From assembly GCA_021823085.1 (NCBI GenBank), contig JAKAPG010000023.1:1-13200 (forward strand): a stretch of 13,200 nucleotides of DNA, read 5' to 3'. This DNA is from Thermoplasmata archaeon (GTDB lineage: Archaea; Thermoplasmatota; Thermoplasmata; Lutacidiplasmatales; UBA184). The position numbers were made by a program, and so were the translations under genes. Below the pieces are notes generated by a model. The model saw nothing but the letters and a program-made list of their open reading frames with translations, ran no database searches and was not told the DNA's origin. Below, piece by piece: positions 7,857 to 13,200 of this stretch (positions are counted from its first letter, which is position 1; every line of letters begins with the position of its first letter).

Positions 7857-8960
7857 ATGGAGCGCTACGACGTGGTGGTCGTCGGCGCAGGACCGGCGGG
7901 GTCGTCCGCCGCGCGGGCCGCCGCGGAGTCAGGGGCACGCACGCTGCTCGTGGACCGGCGACCCGAGCTCGGTCATCCCGTACAGTGCGGGGAGTTCCTG
8001 CCGACCCCGGGGGAGCTCGAAGATCTGTTCGAAGCGCCGGACCTAATCCGACGCGGGTTCGAGGTGCCGCCCGAGTCCGTGCTCCGCGCGATCCGCTCGA
8101 TGGTCTGCGTCTCGCCGTTCGGCCACCGCTTCCGGTTCCCCCTCGCCGGATACGTTGTCTCCCGACGCGCGTTCGATAAGGCGCTCGCCTTTCGCGCCGA
8201 GGCGGCGGGGGCCGAGCTGCATCACCCCCAGACGGTCACGCGCGTCGACGGGGACGGCACGGTTCACTTCACGCTCGGGTCCCCGGTGGAGGCAAGCGCC
8301 ATCGTCGCGGCCGACGGGCCGATCAGCACCGTCGGCCGTTCGTTCGGCTATTCTCCGGCACGGGAGCTGTTCCGCATGATCACCGCGACCGTCGATTCCG
8401 TCTTCGAGGACGAGATCGACCTCTACTTCGGGCGGGTCGCTCCGGGAGGATATGCCTGGGCCTTCCCTCGCGCCGACGATCTGAACGTCGGACTCGGCAT
8501 CGATCCGCGCTCCTCGGGGCTCTCCCTCGACCGCCTCCTGGAGAAGTTCGTGAGGGGAGTCGGGCTCGGCCGGGCCCACGATCGCACGCGCTGGTGGGTT
8601 CCCATCGGACCTCCTCCCGAACGCCTACGCACCGGCCGTGTCCTCTATGCCGGGGATGCCGCGAACCTCGTCATGGCAACGAACGGAGGCGGCATTCCGA
8701 CCGCCATGCTCAGCGGATGGCTGGCCGGCGAGACCGCGGCGTCGCATGCGACGAGGGGTACTCCGCTCTCTGAGTACGAGCGGGCGGTTGCCGAGGCGAT
8801 GGGGAGACCGCTCGAGCGCGCCTATCGCATCAAGCTCGCGACCGACCGCGTGGCACGCTCGAACGTGGCATTGTCGCTGGGAATGCGCTATATCGGCGCC
8901 TCCGGTCTCGATGAGGTGATGCGCCTGCGATGGCCGGCGCGTCTCAGAAGGAACTCATGA
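7857..8960 (+). CDS. Geranylgeranyl reductase family flavoprotein (lipid or quinone prenyl reductase)
   Basis: FAD-dependent enzyme that saturates double bonds of isoprenoid chains. The 367-residue protein starts with the FAD-binding fold: beta strand and GAGPAG at 10-15, acidic end Asp33. Family marks follow: a Cys-Gly-Glu at 44-46 (the cysteine position of archaeal geranylgeranyl reductases), APGGYAWAFP at 195-204 and the second FAD contact GDAANLVMATNGGG at 266-279. A typical start ATG lies behind GGCGAGGT. It sits 15 bases after nuoN and overlaps the downstream prenyl synthase. In archaea this family makes saturated ether lipids, but some members reduce the menaquinone side chain. The position right after nuoN and before a probable long-chain synthase favours quinone modification; that part is inference, and lipid reduction remains possible. 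Confidence 0.85.
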   Translation: MERYDVVVVGAGPAGSSAARAAAESGARTLLVDRRPELGHPVQCGEFLPTPGELEDLFEAPDLIRRGFEVPPESVLRAIRSMVCVSPFGHRFRFPLAGYVVSRRAFDKALAFRAEAAGAELHHPQTVTRVDGDGTVHFTLGSPVEASAIVAADGPISTVGRSFGYSPARELFRMITATVDSVFEDEIDLYFGRVAPGGYAWAFPRADDLNVGLGIDPRSSGLSLDRLLEKFVRGVGLGRAHDRTRWWVPIGPPPERLRTGRVLYAGDAANLVMATNGGGIPTAMLSGWLAGETAASHATRGTPLSEYERAVAEAMGRPLERAYRIKLATDRVARSNVALSLGMRYIGASGLDEVMRLRWPARLRRNS

Positions 8961-10012
8961 GCAGCTCTCCGCCCGGGGACGGCGCCGAGGCGTCGTTCGA
9001 GTCGCTGGTCGCGCAATCGATCGGGAACGAAGCACTCGGCCGGATGACCGACCTCCTGCCGGTGCTAGGGCGGGATCTGGCGGATGTCGACTGGCGCATT
9101 CACGAAATCCTGGGCGCGCACTACGCGACCCTGACGGAATCGGCCCAGTACGCGACCCAGATGGGCGGCAAGCGGGTCCGCCCCCTCCTGATGGCGGCAT
9201 ACTATCGCGCGCTCGGCGCGAGCTCGACCGAGAGGATCCACGCCCTCGCGGCGGCCTTCCAGCTGATCCATACGGCGAGCCTCGTCCACGACGACGTCAT
9301 CGACCACTCCGACGCCCGTCGCGGCCGGCCGTCGATGCCCCGCGCCTACGGAGTTCCGCTGTCCATTGTGACGGGGGACTACCTCTTCGTCCGCGCCTTC
9401 GAACTCGCCGCCGAGTACCCCCGGTCGGTGATCCTCCGCTGCGGTGAGTCCTGCGCGGACCTGGTCGAGGGCGAGGTCCTCCAGGAGTCGGGTCGTTTCG
9501 AGCTCTCGGTCGGCAAGGAGCACTACTTCCGGGTCGTCGAGCGCAAAACTGCGGCCATCGTCGCGGCGGCGCTCGGCTCGTGCGCCGAGCTCATGGGGCT
9601 GGGCGCCGAGGGCATCGATGCCGCGACGACCTTCGGCCGCTGCCTCGGCATCACGTTCCAGATCCGCGACGACGTGCTCGACGTCTTCGGCGATCCCGAC
9701 CTGATGGGGAAACCGCTGTACGCTGACTTCCGCGAGGGGAACCCAACGCTGGTCTCGCTCGAGACGTATGCCCGTCTCGACGGGAGGCGCCAGGCGGAGT
9801 TCGAGAGGCTGTTCCAGCTTCGCCGCAAGGGAGCTCGTCACCTCCTGCGCCTCCGAGAGCTCGCGGAGGAGGCGGGCACGGGAGCGATCGTCGGAGAGCA
9901 GGCCATGTGGTGGGCCGAGCGGGCCGTCCGGGCGCTCTCGAGCCTGCCCCCGGGGCCGTACCGTTCCCTGCTGGAACGCGTCGCGCGCACGGTCGCCGGT
10001 CGCCGGGCGTGA
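8957..10012 (+). CDS. All-trans polyprenyl diphosphate synthase (IspA/IspB/GGPP synthase family)
   Basis: Condenses isopentenyl diphosphate onto an allylic primer to give a prenyl chain. Seen in order in the 351-residue protein: GGKRVRP (70-76), first Asp-rich motif DDVID (112-116) followed by ARRGRPS, and second Asp-rich motif DDVLD (238-242). The residues four and five places before the first motif are Ser and Ala; archaeal GGPP synthases usually have an aromatic residue there, while long-chain synthases such as IspB have small ones, so a longer, quinone-type product is likely. The usual EGK near residue 260 is EGN. I chose the ATG at 8957 because it overlaps the reductase stop as ATGA; an ATG at 8930, behind GAGGTGAT, would add nine residues and is also possible. 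Confidence 0.88.
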   Translation: MSSSPPGDGAEASFESLVAQSIGNEALGRMTDLLPVLGRDLADVDWRIHEILGAHYATLTESAQYATQMGGKRVRPLLMAAYYRALGASSTERIHALAAAFQLIHTASLVHDDVIDHSDARRGRPSMPRAYGVPLSIVTGDYLFVRAFELAAEYPRSVILRCGESCADLVEGEVLQESGRFELSVGKEHYFRVVERKTAAIVAAALGSCAELMGLGAEGIDAATTFGRCLGITFQIRDDVLDVFGDPDLMGKPLYADFREGNPTLVSLETYARLDGRRQAEFERLFQLRRKGARHLLRLRELAEEAGTGAIVGEQAMWWAERAVRALSSLPPGPYRSLLERVARTVAGRRA

Positions 10013-10133
10013 ACGCTCGGCGGCCCCCGTCCTCGGGGCACCGGACGATGCGTCGATCCGGCCGTTGCGGGCGGTTCGAGTGGAGAGAAAACTAATTACG
10101 AGCCGGGCCGGCCTGAACGAGGTCGCGAGCATC
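10013..10133 (+). promoter_or_regulatory. Intergenic gap with a possible promoter
   Basis: A 121-base gap ends the long operon. It contains a short GC hairpin just after the synthase stop (GCCCC/GGGGC, about 10022-10038) and one AT-rich run, AAAACTAATTAC, at 10088-10099 that stands out in this GC-rich DNA. This run could be a TATA box for the downstream membrane protein gene, with transcription starting about 25 bases later. GAGGT at 10119-10123 would be the ribosome binding site. Weak evidence. Confidence 0.35.
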
Positions 10134-10589
10134 ATGTCGCCGGCGAGCGAAGCGACCGCCCCCCTCGAGTTCGATCACCTGCCGGAAACCTGGAACCCGC
10201 AGGCGTTCGTCCCCCGACGCCCGCTGGGTCTCGCGCTCTTCTGCGCGGCGATGGCGTTCTTTTCCGTGGTCGTGGTCGTCGTGGCCGTCTTCTATTTCAT
10301 CGGCCTCTACGCGCCGAGCTGGCTCCCGTTCAGCGGTGCGATCTCCTCGGCCGATGTGATCGCAAGCCTGAGCCCGCTGACCGCGATGTTGCTGCTCCTG
10401 TTCGGCGGGACCATGATCGGAGTCGCTACGGCGCTGTGGCGGCAGGAGCCCTGGGCGCTCTACACCACCTACGCGGCCTTCATCGGCGCGATGGCCTACC
10501 TCCTCGCCACGGGGACCTTCGTTGTCCTTCTCCTCGTCGTCGCGCTGCTGTTCCTCTACCTCGTCAGCGTCCGGAACTACTTCTACTGA
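10134..10589 (+). CDS. Four-helix membrane protein of unknown function
   Basis: I do not recognise this gene. The 151-residue product has a polar N-terminus (about 30 residues, FDHLPETWNP) and four hydrophobic segments near residues 31-59, 77-101, 108-125 and 127-147, ending in a short tail RNYFY. A WRQEPWALY segment between helices 2 and 3 resembles the short cytoplasmic turn of many small polytopic proteins but proves nothing. The frame is open for a further 366 bases upstream, but that part overlaps the prenyl synthase; I chose the ATG at 10134 because GAGGT lies 10 bases before it and the protein then begins just ahead of the first helix. It is followed by a GC-rich hairpin. It may have its own promoter or be the last gene of the nuo transcript. 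Confidence 0.75.
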   Translation: MSPASEATAPLEFDHLPETWNPQAFVPRRPLGLALFCAAMAFFSVVVVVVAVFYFIGLYAPSWLPFSGAISSADVIASLSPLTAMLLLLFGGTMIGVATALWRQEPWALYTTYAAFIGAMAYLLATGTFVVLLLVVALLFLYLVSVRNYFY

Positions 10590-10590
10590 C

Positions 10591-10608
10591 CCGGCGGGGG
10601 CCCGCCGG
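10591..10608 (+). terminator. GC hairpin after the membrane protein gene
   Basis: CCGGCGGG and CCCGCCGG form a perfect 8-base inverted repeat with two bases between, starting 2 bases after the stop codon. No T-run follows, only the pyrimidine-rich CCTTCCTTCC at 10616-10625, so it is at best a transcript end or stabiliser. Archaeal termination normally needs a T tract, so confidence is low. Confidence 0.35.
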
Positions 10609-10625
10609 TGACCGGCCTTCCTTCC

Positions 10626-10634
10626 GCTCCAACG
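10626..10634. repeat. Left target-site duplication
   Basis: GCTCCAACG lies directly before the left terminal inverted repeat and recurs exactly at 11767-11775, directly after the right terminal inverted repeat. An exact 9-base match placed flush with both ends is unlikely by chance. Confidence 0.75.
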
Positions 10635-10651
10635 GGCTTTGAAAGCGGATC
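10635..10651 (+). repeat. Left terminal inverted repeat
   Basis: GGCTTTGAAAGCGGATC pairs with the right end at 11750-11766 (16/17) and with the internal copy at 10725-10741 (15/17). Its bases 10640-10655 also form a 16-bp inverted repeat (15/16) with 10672-10687, separated by 16 bases, which could fold as a hairpin. Confidence 0.7.
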
Positions 10652-10675
10652 ACCCTCGGAAGGCTGTTTCGGGGT

Positions 10676-10741
10676 GATCCGTTTTCATGGCCACCGATCC
10701 ATTTTCAGAACGGGTCTTGGAGCCTATCCGTTTTCAAAGCC
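10676..10741 (+). repeat. 66-bp end repeat, copy A
   Basis: It matches copy B (11701-11766) at 55 of 66 bases, without gaps, in the same orientation. It contains three copies of a 12-bp motif, consensus GATCCGTTTTCA, starting at 10676, 10696 and 10725. It ends 14 bases before the TATA box of the winged-helix gene, so it may also act as an upstream binding site for a regulator. An ATG at 10687 inside it would extend the next gene, but that reading simply translates the repeat. Confidence 0.75.
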
Positions 10742-10755
10742 ATAGGTCAGTTAAG

Positions 10756-10765
10756 TATATTATAT
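10756..10765 (+). promoter_or_regulatory. TATA box of the winged-helix/nucleotidyltransferase operon
   Basis: TATATTATAT lies 21-30 bases before the ATG at 10786, the distance from a TATA box to the transcription start in archaea, so the mRNA is probably leaderless. The surrounding bases 10742-10785 have only 13 G or C in 44, in sharp contrast to the rest of the window. Confidence 0.6.
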
Positions 10766-10770
10766 CTAGC

Positions 10771-10785
10771 CGATATTTTCTATCG
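10771..10785. promoter_or_regulatory. Small palindrome at the predicted start of transcription
   Basis: CGATA and TATCG are inverted around TTTTC, ending on the base before the ATG. A site here would block initiation if bound, so it is a candidate operator for autoregulation by the winged-helix protein. Five-base arms can occur by chance. Confidence 0.3.
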
Positions 10786-11103
10786 ATGACGACCAAGTAC
10801 CTATTCGGCGGTTCGGTTCGGGCCGGGACCCTCGAAACACTCGCCGCGACCTCGAAGCCCCTTTCCGCGTACCGGGCCGCAAAGGTGACGGGGGCCCAAC
10901 CGATCCAAGTCTTGACGGTCCTCAAATCTCTGGGCCCCGAGATCGTCAAGCATTCGGCCGACGGTTGGGTCCTCGTTAACGAACCGCTCCGGCGGTTCCT
11001 GCGCGACGAGCTTGCGCGACGAGAAGCCGAGAGCCGACCAGTGAAGGACGAGCTACTCGCGCGCATGGGACTTCGATCGAGGAACGCGCGTGGACGCCGC
11101 TGA
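10786..11103 (+). CDS. Winged-helix DNA-binding protein, probable antitoxin/regulator of the pair
   Basis: The 105-residue protein begins LFGGSVRAGTLETLA, followed by SAYRAAKVTGAQPIQVLTVLKSL (residues 27-49 as a helix-turn-helix), a wing-like strand pair (53-64, IVKHSADGWVLV) and a charged C-terminal helix and tail rich in Arg. This is the layout of small archaeal winged-helix proteins that precede nucleotidyltransferase-fold genes. The ATG at 10786 fits the TATA box for a leaderless mRNA; an upstream in-frame ATG at 10687 lies in the end repeat and is rejected. Its last 14 bases overlap the next gene. By analogy with AbiEi-type antitoxins it may repress its own promoter and oppose the partner, but sequence alone does not prove it. 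Confidence 0.72.
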   Translation: MTTKYLFGGSVRAGTLETLAATSKPLSAYRAAKVTGAQPIQVLTVLKSLGPEIVKHSADGWVLVNEPLRRFLRDELARREAESRPVKDELLARMGLRSRNARGRR

Positions 11104-11638
11104 ATTCGCCCGAGAGATCCGGAAGGCCACGACGGAGGAAGATCGCATTGCGTGGTTCGGGGCCCTTCTGAGGAAGGAAGCCGGAACAGACGTGGAAATC
11201 GTCGGCGGGTCGGCGATCGAAGTCTATCTCTCCTCGGGGGAGTACGTGACTCAGGATATCGACGTGGTCGGGAACCGGCTCGCGATCGAAGCGGTCTTGC
11301 GACGTTGGGGCCTTCGAACCGAGGAAGGGAGAGACCACCGGGTCTACTGGGCTCACCCAAAGATTGGTTTGGTTGACGTCGTCGGGCTCGCCGACCGTTC
11401 TGGGCTGGCTCCTCGGAAGGTCCAGACGCCGTACGGATTTGTGAAGCTGAGCGCCCCCGAGCCCTTGATCATCCGTCGGCTATTCCGGGCCGACCGGGAA
11501 CGCTCAGAGGAACTATTCCGCCAGGCGGTTGCGCTCGCCCGGATCGGCGATCTCGACTGGGGGTATCTCGAGGCGGAAGCACGCTTCGAAAAGGTCGAGC
11601 CGGGCTTGCGCCGCCTTCGCAAGCTCCTCCGAGGATAG
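11090..11638 (+). CDS. Nucleotidyltransferase-fold protein (AbiEii/DUF6036-like), possible toxin
   Basis: The 182-residue protein carries the signature of the DNA polymerase beta-type nucleotidyltransferase fold: VEIVGGSAIEVYL with Gly39-Gly40-Ser41, then TQDIDVV with Asp56 and Asp58, and a likely third carboxylate, Asp96, in IGLVDVV. The order GGSA...DxD...D is that of active enzymes, so it does not look degraded. The C-terminal half is helical and charged. In this family, AbiEii-like toxins transfer nucleotides to RNA (for example tRNA ends), while others have different targets; which applies here is unknown. It starts at GTG within the end of the winged-helix gene, a 14-base overlap that implies coupled translation. 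Pairing, order and location in an element suggest a type IV-like toxin-antitoxin module. Confidence 0.75.
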   Translation: MDAAEFAREIRKATTEEDRIAWFGALLRKEAGTDVEIVGGSAIEVYLSSGEYVTQDIDVVGNRLAIEAVLRRWGLRTEEGRDHRVYWAHPKIGLVDVVGLADRSGLAPRKVQTPYGFVKLSAPEPLIIRRLFRADRERSEELFRQAVALARIGDLDWGYLEAEARFEKVEPGLRRLRKLLRG

Positions 11639-11700
11639 CCGAAGAGCCCCCAGAGAGACCAGTATCGTTCCGACGTAACGGATGACCACCGCTCTTCTCG

Positions 11701-11766
11701 GAACCGTTTTCACACCCACCGATACGCTTTCAGAACAGGTCCGGGAGCCGATCCGTTTTCAAAGCC
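11701..11766 (+). repeat. 66-bp end repeat, copy B (right end of the element)
   Basis: 55 of 66 bases match copy A. The 12-bp motif occurs at 11701, 11721 and 11750, with exactly the 20- and 29-base spacing of copy A. Its last 17 bases are the right terminal inverted repeat, followed at once by the target duplication. The 62 bases between the nucleotidyltransferase stop and this repeat hold only a minor GAAGAGC/GCTCTTC inverted pair (11641-11647, 11691-11697). Confidence 0.75.
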
Positions 11767-11775
11767 GCTCCAACG
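11767..11775. repeat. Right target-site duplication
   Basis: GCTCCAACG, identical to 10626-10634. It lies directly after the right terminal repeat and 12 bases before the top6B start codon. Confidence 0.75.
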
Positions 11776-11776
11776 T

Positions 11777-11782
11777 GGGGGT
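11777..11782 (+). promoter_or_regulatory. Ribosome binding site of top6B
   Basis: GGGGGT, within a run that resembles the Shine-Dalgarno sequence GGAGGTGATC, ends 5 bases before the ATG at 11788. It lies just outside the element, so the insertion left it intact. Confidence 0.5.
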
Positions 11783-11787
11783 TATCA

Positions 11788-13200
11788 ATGCCCATCGGAC
11801 CCCTCCCCACCGTGGCACCGGCCCGAACGATCGCCGAACAACTCGCCTCCCGGCAGCGGGAGATCAGCGTCGCCGAGTTCTTCGAGCGCAACCGCCAGAT
11901 CTTGGGCTTTGACAACCCCCAGCGGGCGCTTCTGACTACGGTCAAGGAGGCCGTGGACAACAGCCTGGACGCCGCCGAGGAAGCGGGGATCCTTCCCGAG
12001 GTTGTCGTCGAGATCACGAAGGACGCCGTATCCGCCGACCGTCTCAAGGTCGCGGTCACGGACAACGGGCCGGGAATCCTCCGACGTGAGGTCCCGAACG
12101 TCTTCGCGCGACTCCTCTACGGATCGCGCTTCCATTCCAACCGGCAGGCTCGAGGGCAGCAGGGCATTGGGATCAGCGCGGCCGTCCTCTACGCGGGCCT
12201 CACAACGGCGCGACCGGCGCGGATTACGACGAAGGTCGAAGAGGAGGACGCGGCCCACGTTCTCGAGCTCTTCATCGACACGCAGAAGAACCAACCCCGG
12301 GTCACGAGCGAGGACGTCCGGATCTGGGACCGGCCCCACGGCACCCGGATCGAGCTGGCTCTCAAGGCGAAGTATATCCGGGGACGCCAATCACCGCTCG
12401 AGTACCTGCGCGGCACGGCGATCGTGAACCCCCATGCTCGCATCGTCCTGGTCGAACCCGATGGCTCCCGGGTCACCTTCGAGCGCGCGGCGAACGAGGT
12501 GCCCCCGATCCCGAAGGAAACCCTCCCGCATCCCTACGGACTCGAGCTGGGCGAGCTGGGCTACTTCCTCAAAACCTCCAAGCGTCCCACGGTCCTCGAG
12601 CTGCTCGCGCGCGACTTCGAGGGCGTGAGCCCTCGAGCGGCCAAGGACGCTCTGGCGCGGGCCGGCGTGAAGCCGACGGCCGGTCCGAGCTCGATCCAGG
12701 GCCCGGCGCAGGAGGCGCTGCTCGAGGCTTTGCACGCGGTCCCGCTGGTCGCACCCTCGTCCGAGTGTCTTTCCCCGATCGGTCCGATGCTCATCAAGCG
12801 CGGATTGCGGAACGTCCTCGGTAGCGTGCGACCGGAGTTCTTCGCTCCCCCCGTGAGCCGTCCCCCCAAGGTGCGCGGCGGATTTCCGTTCCTCGTGGAG
12901 GTCGGGCTCGTCTACGGAGGCGGACTCCCGAGCGATCAGCCCATGCAGCTGCTTCGGTTCGCGAACCGCGTCCCCCTCCTGTTCCAGCAGGGTGCGTGCG
13001 CGATCACCACGGCCGTTTCGAACCTCGATTGGCGCCGCTACGGCCTTGAACAGAAGGGTGGGAACGGGCTGCCCGTGGGGCCGGTGCTTGTGCTGGTCCA
13101 CGTCGCATCCACGAAGATCCCCTTCACGAGCGAGGCGAAGGAGGCCCTCGCCGAGGATCCGGACCTCGACAAGGAGCTGACCCTCGCCCTCAAAGCGGCT
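11788..13200 (+). CDS. top6B: DNA topoisomerase VI subunit B (3' partial)
   Basis: ATPase subunit of the type IIB topoisomerase that, with the Spo11-like A subunit, passes one DNA duplex through another. 471 residues are visible with no stop; family members have about 530-620, so roughly the last part of the transducer and the C-terminus are missing. The GHKL ATPase motifs are clear: KEAVDNSLDA with catalytic-base Glu54 and Mg-binding Asn58, TDNGPGI with Asp92, and GQQGIGIS at 123-130. A helix-two-turn-helix region follows near 264-320, then the transducer domain with VHVASTKIPFTSEAKEAL near 437-454. The ATG at 11788 has a good ribosome site. top6A is the expected next gene beyond the window. 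Topoisomerase VI is typical of archaea and absent from Thermoplasma relatives. Confidence 0.95.
   Translation, partial: MPIGPLPTVAPARTIAEQLASRQREISVAEFFERNRQILGFDNPQRALLTTVKEAVDNSLDAAEEAGILPEVVVEITKDAVSADRLKVAVTDNGPGILRREVPNVFARLLYGSRFHSNRQARGQQGIGISAAVLYAGLTTARPARITTKVEEEDAAHVLELFIDTQKNQPRVTSEDVRIWDRPHGTRIELALKAKYIRGRQSPLEYLRGTAIVNPHARIVLVEPDGSRVTFERAANEVPPIPKETLPHPYGLELGELGYFLKTSKRPTVLELLARDFEGVSPRAAKDALARAGVKPTAGPSSIQGPAQEALLEALHAVPLVAPSSECLSPIGPMLIKRGLRNVLGSVRPEFFAPPVSRPPKVRGGFPFLVEVGLVYGGGLPSDQPMQLLRFANRVPLLFQQGACAITTAVSNLDWRRYGLEQKGGNGLPVGPVLVLVHVASTKIPFTSEAKEALAEDPDLDKELTLALKAA

Larger units (their letters stand above)
10635..11766. mobile_element. 1132-bp transposase-less element carrying a wHTH/nucleotidyltransferase gene pair
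   Basis: The left end GGCTTTGAAAGCGGATC (10635-10651) is the reverse complement of the right end GATCCGTTTTCAAAGCC (11750-11766) at 16 of 17 bases. Both ends abut the 9-base direct repeat GCTCCAACG. Inside are two overlapping genes and no transposase, so the element would need one supplied in trans. The ends contain repeated 12-bp motifs, which recalls IS21, Mu and Tn7 type elements, whose ends hold several transposase binding sites; the family assignment is inference. A full right-end-like sequence also lies close to the left end (10676-10741), suggesting that a miniature element captured neighbouring DNA through a second right end. The bases between 11639 and 11700 hold no gene. Confidence 0.7.

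Noticed and set aside
10022..10038. Hairpin GCCCC/GGGGC after the prenyl synthase as an operon terminator
   Set aside because: The stem is only 5 bp and no T tract follows; in DNA this GC-rich such short inverted repeats are common.
10635..10741. The 107-bp unit between the left end and copy A as the actual inserted element
   Set aside because: It has matching inverted ends, but the bases after 10741 (CATAGGTCA) do not match the left flank GCTCCAACG, whereas those after 11766 match exactly. It may be an older miniature element inside the larger unit.
10687..10785. An N-terminal extension of the winged-helix protein starting at the ATG at 10687
   Set aside because: It would translate the end repeat and the TATA region; the ATG at 10786 fits the promoter and a normal winged-helix N-terminus.
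10676..11766. The repeated 12-bp motifs as a CRISPR array
   Set aside because: Only three copies per cluster, irregular 20/29-base spacing, repeats far too short, and the sequence between motifs is itself similar in both clusters, so there are no unique spacers.

Overview
This window is a GC-rich stretch of archaeal chromosome, all of it coded on the + strand. The archaeal signals are a topoisomerase VI B subunit, a geranylgeranyl-reductase-family enzyme next to a prenyl diphosphate synthase, and a complex I operon. A high-GC member of the Thermoplasmatota outside the classical Thermoplasmatales is my best guess, because Thermoplasma, Picrophilus and Ferroplasma lack topoisomerase VI. That placement is inference only.

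Bases 1-10012 read as one long operon: nuoH (5' end outside the window), nuoI, nuoJ, nuoK, nuoL, nuoM, nuoN, a geranylgeranyl/prenyl reductase and an all-trans polyprenyl diphosphate synthase. Genes overlap by 4 bases or are separated by 4-18 bases, and several have clear Shine-Dalgarno sequences. Together they encode the membrane arm of a proton-pumping NADH dehydrogenase/Fpo-like complex plus its iron-sulfur subunit NuoI, and two enzymes that could make and saturate the side chain of the quinone it reduces. NuoI is unusual: it carries four ferredoxin-type cysteine motifs instead of two. The prenyl synthase has small residues before its first Asp-rich motif, as long-chain (quinone side chain) synthases do.

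Bases 10013-10634 hold a small gene for a four-helix membrane protein of unknown function, with a weak promoter candidate before it and a GC hairpin after it.

Bases 10635-11766 look like a 1132-bp mobile element without a transposase. It has 17-bp terminal inverted repeats (16/17 matching) and is bracketed by an exact 9-bp direct repeat, GCTCCAACG, as expected for a target-site duplication. It carries two overlapping genes, a winged-helix DNA-binding protein and a nucleotidyltransferase-fold protein, a pair resembling AbiE-type (type IV) toxin-antitoxin modules. A 66-bp sequence containing three copies of a 12-bp motif (consensus GATCCGTTTTCA) is present both near its left end and at its right end, with identical 20- and 29-base spacing. 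This is the most novel part of the window.

Bases 11788-13200 are the 5' part of top6B, whose start codon lies only 12 bases beyond the right-hand target duplication, so the element appears to have landed directly in front of its ribosome binding site.
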